Origin: Phaeobacter sp. 22II1-1F12B
Lineage (GTDB): Bacteria; Pseudomonadota; Alphaproteobacteria; Rhodobacterales; Rhodobacteraceae
Direction of reading: 5' to 3'
Assembly: GCF_002210165.1 (NCBI RefSeq)
Contig: NZ_AQQP01000009.1
Location: 62,001-126,000 of the forward strand
DNA: 64,000 bases
The position numbers were made by a program, and so were the translations under genes. Each line of letters begins with the position of its first letter. Position 1 is the stretch's first letter. Shown here piece after piece: positions 35,225 through 42,964 of the stretch. Under the pieces are notes generated by a model. That model was not told the DNA's origin, searched no databases, and saw only the letters and a list, made by a program, of their open reading frames with translations.

Positions 35225-35686
35225 TCAGGTGAGCAGGTCCAACCGGCCAACAGGCGAAACAGTGCTCTCGGCGTTGTTTTCGTTTGTCTGCCACTGGCTG
35301 GCGGTTGGCGTCGGAAGAAGAGGCCTGACAGCAAGATCGCCCATACCGCTCAGCAACATCAGAAGAGGCATATGGCCTTCGACCGAAAGCGCAAGATCAC
35401 GCGCCAAGGCTTTGTCGTTGAACGTGTAGCCAGCTTCTTCTCGGGCGGCGACCCGAAGCGCTTGCCGGTTGTTTTCCGTGCGCTCCAAGGGTGTAGGTCG
35501 AGATATCGCTGAAACCCTTTTCGTTGCCGAATGATCTGGCGAAGACTCCGAAAGAGCCGCGACGCGCGAAGACCGTTCAGCGATCTCGCCTGAACTTTGC
35601 TGAAGGACAGCACCATGTACCGGCGCACTGGCAAGCACGGCTTGCCAAGGATCGATACCAAGATTGTTTGCAGCGATTTGCGTCAC
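35225..35686 (-). CDS. Hypothetical protein
   Basis: 153 residues starting at GTG 35686 (AAAAGG upstream at suitable distance). Soluble, with no signal peptide or membrane segment of usable length. The middle is polar and probably disordered; the C-terminal part has a short helical, partly hydrophobic stretch (ALARDLALSVEGHMPLLMLL). No family recognised. Same strand as the Coq10-like gene and divergent from hpt. Length and frame integrity support a real gene. Confidence 0.55.
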   Translation of the reverse strand: MTQIAANNLGIDPWQAVLASAPVHGAVLQQSSGEIAERSSRVAALSESSPDHSATKRVSAISRPTPLERTENNRQALRVAAREEAGYTFNDKALARDLALSVEGHMPLLMLLSGMGDLAVRPLLPTPTASQWQTNENNAESTVSPVGRLDLLT

Positions 35687-35866
35687 GAATCTGACCTTTT
35701 GAAGGATAGTGTTAAAAAGTTAGTTCAATTACGGCATCTATACAGCAACTACGCCATAATTCCGTAACAATTGCAAATTTTCAATCGACGTTGCCGGAAA
35801 CCATTTCATTTGGCATGACAGTCCGGACCATTTGGGCAGATTGTTCAGAACACGAAGGAAAAGCCG

Positions 35867-36406
35867 ATGCCGGACAAGACATATGTCATCGACGAGTTGA
35901 TCTCTGCCAAAGCCATTGCAGCTCGAATCGAATCCCTCTGCCGGGATATCCGACAGGAGTTCCGAAATACCGATAAGCTGGTGGTTGTGGGCCTCTTGCG
36001 GGGCAGTTTCATCTTCATCGCGGATCTGGTGCGGGAACTCGATCTGCCCATCGAAGTCGACTTTCTAGAAGCCTCTTCATATGGCGATGGCATGGAATCG
36101 AGCCGGGAAGTTCGCATCCTGAAGGACCTGCGAGGCGCGATCGAAGGACGCGATGTGCTCGTGGTCGAGGATATCGTGGACACGGGCCACACGCTCAACC
36201 ATGTGATCGCCTTGCTGAAAAGCCGCAAACCGGCGCATCTGAGATCTATCGCGCTTCTGGACAAGCCCAGCCGTCGGGAAGTTGATTTTCGTGCCGACTG
36301 GATCGGGTTCGAAATACCGGATGAGTTTGTCGTAGGCTACGGGATCGATTTTGCTCAGCGGAATAGGAATTTGCCCTATATCGGTAAGGTCCGCTTCACC
36401 GAATGA
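35867..36406 (+). CDS. hpt: Hypoxanthine phosphoribosyltransferase
   Basis: 179 residues. PRPP-binding loop [18 protein letters not shown], phosphate-binding [19 protein letters not shown] and substrate-side [20 protein letters not shown]. Salvages hypoxanthine (and guanine) to nucleotide. A hairpin with interrupted arms (CCGCTCTAG / CTAGCGG, 36409-36429) right after the stop may terminate it. Confidence 0.94.
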   Translation: MPDKTYVIDELISAKAIAARIESLCRDIRQEFRNTDKLVVVGLLRGSFIFIADLVRELDLPIEVDFLEASSYGDGMESSREVRILKDLRGAIEGRDVLVVEDIVDTGHTLNHVIALLKSRKPAHLRSIALLDKPSRREVDFRADWIGFEIPDEFVVGYGIDFAQRNRNLPYIGKVRFTE

Positions 36407-36729
36407 CCCCGCTCTAGAATGACTAGCGGCGTTTGGGTCAACTCACCGATTGCTCCAGTCCCTTTCACACCTTCGTGAGCACTTGCGACCATAGCACCCG
36501 TTAAGCCCCAGTTGATCCAGGAATTGCCAATCAGATTTAGCGGTTGAACGCCTATTTGATCGGTCGAGCCGGACGTGGATCGATGTCACCTTCGCATCTC
36601 ATAAATCGCATGTGCCTACGGTTAAGTGCATAACCGTCGTTATTGCACACTGTTAACAGGACTGTGCAATTTCAACGCCGAAACAAGCGTGTATAGTCCT
36701 GAAAGGTGATCAAGCTTAGGAGACCCCAA
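36407..36729 (+). promoter_or_regulatory. Leader of the cytochrome c' gene with two tandem inverted repeats
   Basis: 323 bases with no gene. After the hpt hairpin come two clear inverted repeats: ACGGTTA/TAACCGT with six-base spacer (36618-36637), and ATTGCACA/TGTGCAAT (36642-36649, 36663-36670) enclosing the palindrome CTGTTAACAG (36650-36659). TATAGT (36692-36697) could be a -10. The layout suggests an operator array for the cytochrome; the factor is unknown. Confidence 0.5.
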
Positions 36730-37203
36730 ATGACTTTCAAAAACTTCCTTATTGCCGGTATTGTAGGTGCAACGATGATCGCATCCTCAAGCGCCCTGCG
36801 CGCTGACGAGGCAGCAGAAAAAGCCGCAGAAGCCCGTCAGTCCGTGATGCAGCTATACGCTTTCAACCTTGGCCTGCTTGGCGGCATGGCTAAGGGTGCA
36901 GTCGAGTATGATGCGGAATCGGCGCAGGCGGCAGCAACGAATCTTCACACGCTCGCTTCCATGAATCAAATGACCATGTGGATTCCGGGCAGCGGACTGG
37001 ATGTGCTTGGAGATGAAACAGATGCCCTGCCGGCGATTTGGGAAGCTGACAGCAAGGTTATGGATCATGCCCAGGAGCTGGTAGATGCGACCGCCGCGAT
37101 TGAAACAGCCGCAGGCGCGGGAATCGAAGAATTGCGCGGAGCCATGCAACCTGTTGGCAAGGCTTGTGGCGGCTGCCACGAGTTGTATCGCCAGAAAGAC
37201 TGA
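36730..37203 (+). CDS. Cytochrome c'
   Basis: 157 residues. Signal peptide (MTFKNFLIAGIVGATMIASS, cleaved near ALRA-DE), then the four-helix cytochrome c' fold with the haem site near the C-terminus: CGGCH (Cys146, Cys149, His150) followed by ELYRQK. The PVGKACGGCHELYR context is characteristic. Periplasmic; family members bind NO or CO and protect against nitrosative stress. TAGGAG lies eight bases before ATG 36730. Followed 70 bases later by a dihaem cytochrome, likely the same transcript. Confidence 0.92.
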   Translation: MTFKNFLIAGIVGATMIASSSALRADEAAEKAAEARQSVMQLYAFNLGLLGGMAKGAVEYDAESAQAAATNLHTLASMNQMTMWIPGSGLDVLGDETDALPAIWEADSKVMDHAQELVDATAAIETAAGAGIEELRGAMQPVGKACGGCHELYRQKD

Positions 37204-37273
37204 ACACCCTTATTTTTGAAAACTTTGCCCGTGCAGCCGCCAGACTGCCCGGGCATCACTGTATGAGGTTACC

Positions 37274-38149
37274 ATGCGAAAATTGCTTCGTTTTATCGTA
37301 TTTTTAGCAGTTATAGCTGCAGCAATCGCATGGTATTTGTCCCGGCCGGAACCCTTGAAGGCGGACGCTGTCGCGGGGATTACCGGTGATCCGGTACGGG
37401 GTGAGAACGTGTTCTGGGCCGGAGGGTGTGCTTCATGTCATGCGGCGCCGAACAGCGAAGGAGAAGACAAGCTGGTGCTCGCGGGCGGCTATCGTATCAA
37501 CAGCCCGTTTGGGACCTTTGTTTCCCCTAACATTTCGCCTTCGGCAAATGGCATCGGCGGCTGGTCGGATCTGGATCTGGCCAACGCGCTTATCCGGGGC
37601 TTGTCACCGGTTGGTAGCCACTACTATCCGTCGTTTCCCTATGGGACTTATACGAAAATGTCCCTACAGGATGCGGTCGACCTGAAGGCCTTCCTCGACA
37701 CCCTACCCTTATCGGAAACTCAGAGCCAGCCGCATGAGCTTCCGTTTCCGGTCACGATACGCCGCTCTGTTGGCCTGTGGAAACGCATGTTTCTGACGGA
37801 CGACTGGATTGTCCCGGTCGAAGGCGAGCAATTGGAACGGGGCCGTTATCTGGTCGAGGCGCTCGGCCATTGCGGAGAATGTCATACACCACGGAATGTT
37901 TTTGGGGCGTTGGATGAAACGCGCTGGCTGGAGGGCGCGGACAACCCATCCGGCGAAGGTCGTATTCCCGGTCTTGCCCCCGGTCAACTGAATTGGGGTG
38001 CCGATGACATCGCCTACTACCTCGAAACCGGTTTCACCCCGGATTACGACAGCGCTGGCGGCGAAATGGCAGCTGTAATCGCGAATACGTCTCAACTGAC
38101 CGAAGAGGACCGCGCCGCGATTGCAGCTTATATCAAGGCCATTCCCTGA
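37274..38149 (+). CDS. Dihaem cytochrome c, membrane-anchored
   Basis: 291 residues. N-terminal hydrophobic segment (FIVFLAVIAAAIAWYL), probably an uncleaved anchor, then two cytochrome c domains with CASCH (Cys52, Cys55, His56) and CGECH (Cys200, Cys203, His204). It resembles the dihaem c subunits of alcohol/aldehyde dehydrogenase-type complexes and c-type partners of cytochrome c' clusters. Candidate electron-transfer partner of the cytochrome c' next door; the redox partner is otherwise unknown. Confidence 0.88.
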   Translation: MRKLLRFIVFLAVIAAAIAWYLSRPEPLKADAVAGITGDPVRGENVFWAGGCASCHAAPNSEGEDKLVLAGGYRINSPFGTFVSPNISPSANGIGGWSDLDLANALIRGLSPVGSHYYPSFPYGTYTKMSLQDAVDLKAFLDTLPLSETQSQPHELPFPVTIRRSVGLWKRMFLTDDWIVPVEGEQLERGRYLVEALGHCGECHTPRNVFGALDETRWLEGADNPSGEGRIPGLAPGQLNWGADDIAYYLETGFTPDYDSAGGEMAAVIANTSQLTEEDRAAIAAYIKAIP

Positions 38150-38155
38150 AACCGA

Positions 38156-38172
38156 AATGGCCTCAGGCCATT
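38156..38172. terminator. Hairpin straddling the lipA stop, between convergent genes
   Basis: AATGGCC (38156-38162) and GGCCATT (38166-38172) pair perfectly around TCA, which is the lipA stop codon on the minus strand. It begins seven bases after the cytochrome stop. Short stem and no long T-run, so strength is uncertain. Confidence 0.4.
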
Positions 38173-39161
38173 CCGAGCTTGACCTCTCGGGCTGCGCGCA
38201 GTCGCGCAAAATCCTCACCGGCGTGGTAACTGGATCGCGTCAATGGCGTCGCGGATACCATGAGAAAGCCCTTACCAATCGCCGCCTTCTCGTAGGCCGA
38301 GAACTCTTCCGGGGTCACGAACCGATCAATGGCATGGTGCTTGGGCGTAGGCTGGAGGTACTGACCGATCGTCAAAAAATCGATATCCGCGGCACGCATA
38401 TCATCCATAACCTGCATAACGGCCTGTTTTTCTTCACCCAGTCCGACCATGATACCTGACTTGGTGAACATCGACGGGTCCAGTTCCTTGACCCGTTGCA
38501 ACAGACGCAGTGAATGAAAGTAGCGCGCGCCTGGCCGTACCTCAGGGTACAAGCCCGGCACGGTTTCCAGGTTGTGGTTAAAAACATCGGGACGGGCCTC
38601 GACGACTTTTTCAAGTGCCGACGCATCACAACGAATGAAATCCGGTGTCAAGATTTCGATCGTGGTAGACGGGCTGCGGTGACGTACTGCGCGTATGGTT
38701 TGGGCAAAATGTTCCGCCCCGCCGTCCTCGATGTCGTCACGGTCGACCGAGGTTATCACGACGTGATTCAACCCAAGTTTTTCGACGGCGTGAGCGACCC
38801 TTCCCGGTTCGAACGCATCGAGATCTTCCGGGGGTTTACCTGTCGCGATGTTGCAGAAGGTACAAGCCCTTGTGCAGACTTCGCCCATAATCATCATCGT
38901 GGCATGGCCCTGCGACCAGCATTCGCCGACATTCGGGCAACCCGCTTCTTCGCAAACCGTTACCAGCTTGTTTTCGCGCATGATTCGAGCGGTATCGGCA
39001 TAGCCCTTCCCGCCGGGTGCCTTAACACGGATCCAACTGGGTTTCTTCGGCTGTGCGTTATCGGGACGACGCGCTTTTTCCGGGTGACGCTGAGCAGGTA
39101 TCTTGAGATCGCGCACGAAACGAATTCCTTCGGGTTTCAGTCCATTATCTGACCGCAACAT
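38163..39161 (-). CDS. lipA: Lipoyl synthase
   Basis: 332 residues. Radical-SAM enzyme inserting two sulfurs into octanoyl groups on E2/GcvH proteins. Auxiliary cluster motif [12 protein letters not shown], radical-SAM motif [13 protein letters not shown], then [18 protein letters not shown] and the C-terminal [10 protein letters not shown] with the cluster-ligating Ser. ATG 39161 as expected. Convergent with the cytochrome gene. Confidence 0.97.
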   Translation of the reverse strand: MLRSDNGLKPEGIRFVRDLKIPAQRHPEKARRPDNAQPKKPSWIRVKAPGGKGYADTARIMRENKLVTVCEEAGCPNVGECWSQGHATMMIMGEVCTRACTFCNIATGKPPEDLDAFEPGRVAHAVEKLGLNHVVITSVDRDDIEDGGAEHFAQTIRAVRHRSPSTTIEILTPDFIRCDASALEKVVEARPDVFNHNLETVPGLYPEVRPGARYFHSLRLLQRVKELDPSMFTKSGIMVGLGEEKQAVMQVMDDMRAADIDFLTIGQYLQPTPKHHAIDRFVTPEEFSAYEKAAIGKGFLMVSATPLTRSSYHAGEDFARLRAAREVKLGMA

Positions 39162-39317
39162 AGTCCCCCATCGCCTGAAGTGCCAGTGGTCCTGGTGTTC
39201 AACAGTCGATAAGTGAACTGTTTCACAGTCACTTTAAGACAAAGATGCTAGGAGCTTGGCGGAAATTCTGTAATCTGGTCGCCGGGGCGCGACGATTTAT
39301 GTATGGAAGGGCGACAG

Positions 39318-40223
39318 ATGGCCAAGGAATGGGACGATTTCCAGAAAAACTTCAAAAAGATCCAGCAAAGCACAAAGTCCCTTAAACCTTCCGAAGGCGA
39401 AAAACTAAAGAAACAGTTAATCGCGGATCTCAACAAGGCATGGGATGAAGAAACACTAGTTCGCAAGGCCATCAAAAAAGCTCAGCAGAACGGCGCCAAG
39501 GCTGACAAACTGTCAAGTCTGCTGAAAGATCCTGATTTCTCGAACGCTTATAAAAGCTGGGTCAAAGCAACGACGGCGCACAAAGACCAGGTCAAAAGCC
39601 TAAAAAGTTATTCCGATGCCGCCAAGAAACACTATGACGATCTGAATAAGCAGTATGGTGAAGTCGCGAAAAACGTCAAGCAGAGCAAGGAACCCGAAGC
39701 CGCCAAAAAGAATATCAAGGCGACAATGAAGGATGCTCAGGATCACATGAAGATGCTTGAGCAGATCAATGCGATTTACGGCACCCTCAAGATGCCCGAG
39801 CTATTCTATGCCTCGAAAGAGGAAAAGACCATGGAAGTCATCATCAAGAAGGAATCCGGGAAAGGCGCGCCTGCTGCTCTTCCTAAAATTCTTGAAGATG
39901 CTGGCCGAAAGAAAGGCGAAAAGAACGCCAAAGCGCTTCATAAAAGCGCTATGAACGCTTTTGAAGAAGCGATCAAAGACTCGAAGATCAACGTGGAGTT
40001 CGCGAGAACCGACATGGATAAAGGTGAAGCCATGCTGGTGAGCCTGTCAAAACTTAACGACGATTTCCAGAGCGCGCAGAAAAAGCAGCTCAAGGAAATT
40101 GACAAGTCTCCCAATAAAAAAGACATCGAAGACACGATAAAATCGATCAACGCATTCAAACTTGAAGTCGAGAAAATAAAGAAAAAGGCGACTGCTGCGG
40201 TCAAAGCAGCGGAAAAGAGCTAA
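39318..40223 (+). CDS. Lysine-rich, coiled-coil-like protein of unknown function
   Basis: 301 residues from ATG 39318 (GAAGGG about six bases upstream). I count 62 Lys but only 3 Arg, no Cys, few Gly/Pro, and abundant Ala, Glu, Asp and Gln, so almost all helical and probably coiled-coil. Segments such as LKKQLIADLNKAWDEETLVR and SINAFKLEVEKIKKKATAAV show heptad-like spacing. No signal peptide or membrane span. The gene is visibly AT-richer than its neighbours. No family recognised: a nucleoid-binding, polyanion-binding or scaffold protein is conceivable but unproven. Its stop overlaps the stop of convergent oxyR. Confidence 0.75.
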   Translation: MAKEWDDFQKNFKKIQQSTKSLKPSEGEKLKKQLIADLNKAWDEETLVRKAIKKAQQNGAKADKLSSLLKDPDFSNAYKSWVKATTAHKDQVKSLKSYSDAAKKHYDDLNKQYGEVAKNVKQSKEPEAAKKNIKATMKDAQDHMKMLEQINAIYGTLKMPELFYASKEEKTMEVIIKKESGKGAPAALPKILEDAGRKKGEKNAKALHKSAMNAFEEAIKDSKINVEFARTDMDKGEAMLVSLSKLNDDFQSAQKKQLKEIDKSPNKKDIEDTIKSINAFKLEVEKIKKKATAAVKAAEKS

Positions 40224-41167
40224 ATTGCCATTCTCGGATTTTCCGATTGCCGGCTTGAATTCACGATTTTATTACCTTCTGCGCGAATAAGTTCTGCGAG
40301 TTCATCGAACCAACTGTCTATGGGCATCGAATCCCTGCGCACGAGGCCAATCGTGCGCGAGGGTTCGTCTTTCGGGAAACGCCGCAGACAAAGGCCAGGC
40401 GCAGCGATACATTCGTCTCGCGCCGCAAGTTCCGGCATCAACGTGTAGCCAAAACCTGCCGCGACCAGTCGAGACAAGGTGCCAAGCGAGGAAGCGCCCA
40501 TGTTGATCCCCGCGCTATTGCGATCCTTGCCGCAAACTTCAAGCGCTTGATCAGTCAGACAATGACCATCTTCCAACAGCATCAGCTGTGAAGGTTCCAG
40601 TGTTTCCGGTTTCAGCATGGGGCTATCTGTTTCAAAACGTGAGAGCCGCGCCTCTGAACCGGCCAGCAAGAACCTGTCTTGAAAAAGGGGCGTTTCGATC
40701 AGTCCACTCGTTTCAACCGGCAAAGCGACAACAGCGACGTCGAGTTCCCCTGCAACCAGAGATGCCAGAAGTTGTTCTGTACGTGCTTCACGGACCTGAA
40801 CTGCCAAAGACAGATCACCCGCACGTAGAGCGGCGAGCACGCCAGGGAGCAGATAAGGCGCGATTGTCGGTATCAAGCCGAGGGATAAGGATCTGTGGCT
40901 TCCGCTCCGCTCCCGGGACATACGTTCCAACTGCTCGGTCGCTCCGAGAACTTCCAGACTTAGCGCCAGAACTTCTCGCCCCAGAGGTGTCAACAAAACG
41001 TCGCGAGCCCGCCTTTCGACGAGCTCGCCACCCATCTCGCTTTCAAGCGCTTTGATCTGAACCGAGAGTGCAGGTTGTGAGATATTGCATGCCTCGGCAG
41101 CCCGACCAAAGTTGCGCTGCTCAGCCAATGCTTTGAAATAGGTAAGTTGACGGATCGTGAAAGCCAT
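40220..41167 (-). CDS. oxyR: Hydrogen peroxide-sensing LysR regulator OxyR
   Basis: 315 residues. N-terminal LysR helix-turn-helix (FTIRQLTYFKALAEQRNFGR, ACNISQPALSVQIKALE), then the regulatory domain with LMLLEDGHCLTDQALEVCGK: Cys203 and Cys212, nine apart as in the E. coli Cys199/Cys208 redox switch. SSLGTLSRLVAAGFGYTLMP is also OxyR-like. ATG 41167 (AGGTGAGG upstream) is chosen over ATG 41224. No catalase or peroxidase gene is adjacent in this window. Confidence 0.92.
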   Translation of the reverse strand: MAFTIRQLTYFKALAEQRNFGRAAEACNISQPALSVQIKALESEMGGELVERRARDVLLTPLGREVLALSLEVLGATEQLERMSRERSGSHRSLSLGLIPTIAPYLLPGVLAALRAGDLSLAVQVREARTEQLLASLVAGELDVAVVALPVETSGLIETPLFQDRFLLAGSEARLSRFETDSPMLKPETLEPSQLMLLEDGHCLTDQALEVCGKDRNSAGINMGASSLGTLSRLVAAGFGYTLMPELAARDECIAAPGLCLRRFPKDEPSRTIGLVRRDSMPIDSWFDELAELIRAEGNKIVNSSRQSENPRMAI

Positions 41168-41216
41168 AACCTCACCTAATGGCATCGCGAAAGAGTCGCA
41201 AGCTTGGCTTATCGAG

Positions 41217-42377
41217 CTACCCAATCATCTGATCCGGACCGCTTTGCGTTTCGTAATGCCGACGCAGGCGTTGCAACGCGATCCGCAGCACGATCTTTCC
41301 CGATCTCGCTGACCAACCAAGCCGTTTTTCTGCAGTTTCCAAGCCTTCCAGAAAGCAGCAGCAACGCAGTGCCACGTCGCTCAGACCAGGGCCAAGATCA
41401 GAAAGCGCCTTTATGACCCGCTCGCGCGCCAATGCCGTACTCATTGAGCTCTCGCCACTTTCCACTAGCTCGGACTTTACGCCACCGGTCAGAAAGCTAT
41501 CCCAGTTCTGGCCCAGCTTTGGACCCATCTGAGCCAGCTCAAAATCTTCGCGAAGTCTTTCCCCTGCCCGCACCAGACTATCGTTCAGGAATGGCTTTCC
41601 ATTCCGGTCCCGGCGTCTTGCCAACGCTACAAGCGGGCTTTCAGTCATATTGTAGCGGACCCGTTTGGGTCGTTGGCCGTTGCCGTCTTCTTCGTCAGTT
41701 TCGTCCCATTGACTGCCCCGATAGGAAAATGGCCGTTGCTCGTCCTGAAAGCCGAGTTCCCGCTCGCTCCGCACCCTGTTTTCCTGCTCCGCCAACATCT
41801 GGCTCAACGCCGTCCGGCCTGTTGCGGTTATATAGTACCGGCTGATCCGCCCCGGGGCTGAACAGGTGATCCAGTCTTTGAGCGCCATGGCCTGAGCAAT
41901 TCCGTTGTCCACCACAGCGGTCCGTGTACTTGCGCCACTGTCATCATCACGGACAACAACTGCCTTTTCCATATTCTCTGCCACGGCAAGAACGGCCCCG
42001 CTTTCGCAGAGGCGACGCAAGATACGAATTGCTTCTGTTTGCAGTTTGCGCGTATCGGGCAAACTCGTGGCACTGACTGGATTGGCTTGCATTTTGATCG
42101 TATTCCTCGTTCTTGATCCGCACCATTCACCAGCGGTCGAAATGACCGGCGCCGAGCAACAGTATATGCTCGCAAGCATGGACAGCGCTGAATCGACAAG
42201 AGGATCATCTCGGCGGCTTTCCGTTCTTCGTATTTGGCGAAGAATTGTGGAAGCGTGGCAGCCTACCTCTCGTGCAAGATCCCGGATCGATTTCCCATTC
42301 TCGATATGTTGGAGATACCGCGCCGCATAATCCGGAACCCATCGCGGGAGCGATAATTCGGGAAAGTCCTTTGTCAT
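41217..42377 (-). CDS. DUF6456 domain protein with N-terminal helix-turn-helix
   Basis: 386 residues. N-terminal DNA-binding-like helix-turn-helix (NGKSIRDLAREVGCHASTIL). The C-terminal ~170 residues carry MTESPLVALARRRDRNGKPF, LVRAGERLREDFELAQMGPK and a C-terminal RLRRHYETQ, which I recognise as DUF6456, a conserved alphaproteobacterial domain of unknown role, likely a transcription factor. Cysteine cluster LRCCCFLEGL near the end. Divergent from the DUF6477 gene with CtrA-like sites between. Confidence 0.75.
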   Translation of the reverse strand: MTKDFPELSLPRWVPDYAARYLQHIENGKSIRDLAREVGCHASTILRQIRRTESRRDDPLVDSALSMLASIYCCSAPVISTAGEWCGSRTRNTIKMQANPVSATSLPDTRKLQTEAIRILRRLCESGAVLAVAENMEKAVVVRDDDSGASTRTAVVDNGIAQAMALKDWITCSAPGRISRYYITATGRTALSQMLAEQENRVRSERELGFQDEQRPFSYRGSQWDETDEEDGNGQRPKRVRYNMTESPLVALARRRDRNGKPFLNDSLVRAGERLREDFELAQMGPKLGQNWDSFLTGGVKSELVESGESSMSTALARERVIKALSDLGPGLSDVALRCCCFLEGLETAEKRLGWSARSGKIVLRIALQRLRRHYETQSGPDQMIG

Positions 42378-42426
42378 ATCCCGGTTCCTGAGATCATGGG
42401 AATTGCTCGCGAATTTTCACGGATTG

Positions 42427-42467
42427 TTAACCACAACTCTGGGTGGAAATGGTTACATGTTAGTTAA
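42427..42467 (+). promoter_or_regulatory. CtrA-like binding sites upstream of the DUF6477 gene
   Basis: TTAACC (42427-42432) and TTACATGTTAGTTAA (42453-42467) are present; the latter is TTAC-N7-TTAA, one mismatch from the CtrA consensus TTAA-N7-TTAA. They lie between the divergent DUF6456 and DUF6477 genes. CtrA controls cell-cycle, motility and gene-transfer-agent genes in Rhodobacterales. Short AT-rich motifs can occur by chance, hence the modest confidence. Confidence 0.35.
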
Positions 42468-42613
42468 TACCTTGGATGACCTCATTAGAGTAACTGTTTC
42501 ATAAACAAGGGTGAAACCTCCGTGCGCACATCCGCCCCTTTCAGCAACACCAGCTGAATTCGTGCAAGACATGGACCCTCGCAAAGCACGCGATCGACTT
42601 GAGAGGATCTTGA

Positions 42614-42916
42614 ATGCAAGACATTCTAAGCATGTTAAAGCAGCTTCACCGGCCGCGATTACTTGTCCGCGCCGCTCGTTTAGGGGCACAGGAATACAAT
42701 CGCGATCGCCACCTGAAACGATTATTGGGATATCATACCTTACCGCGTGCCTCGTCGGTGCTGATCCAGTTGATTGAGGCCGAAAGGATCCTTGATGAGC
42801 AGCGGCGGTCGGACGACGCAGGTTACTCGTTGCCGAAGCATATCGATTTTCTGATCGCGATAATGGGAGAAGCACGGCTGATGTCGGTCAGCCGGAGCGA
42901 CGCTTCTCAGGAATGA
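42614..42916 (+). CDS. DUF6477 family protein
   Basis: 100 residues, basic. MQDILSMLKQLHRPRLLVRA, ARLGAQEYNRDRHLKRLLGY, DDAGYSLPKHIDFLIAIMGEARLM. This is a small family I know from Rhodobacteraceae, annotated only as DUF6477. Function unknown; the Arg-rich first half and helical prediction suit a protein- or nucleic-acid-binding adaptor. ATG 42614 fits the family start. Confidence 0.8.
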   Translation: MQDILSMLKQLHRPRLLVRAARLGAQEYNRDRHLKRLLGYHTLPRASSVLIQLIEAERILDEQRRSDDAGYSLPKHIDFLIAIMGEARLMSVSRSDASQE

Positions 42917-42964
42917 TTTCGGCCCGGCTGTTGCCAGAGCCGAAATCCAAAACTGAACTGACGA

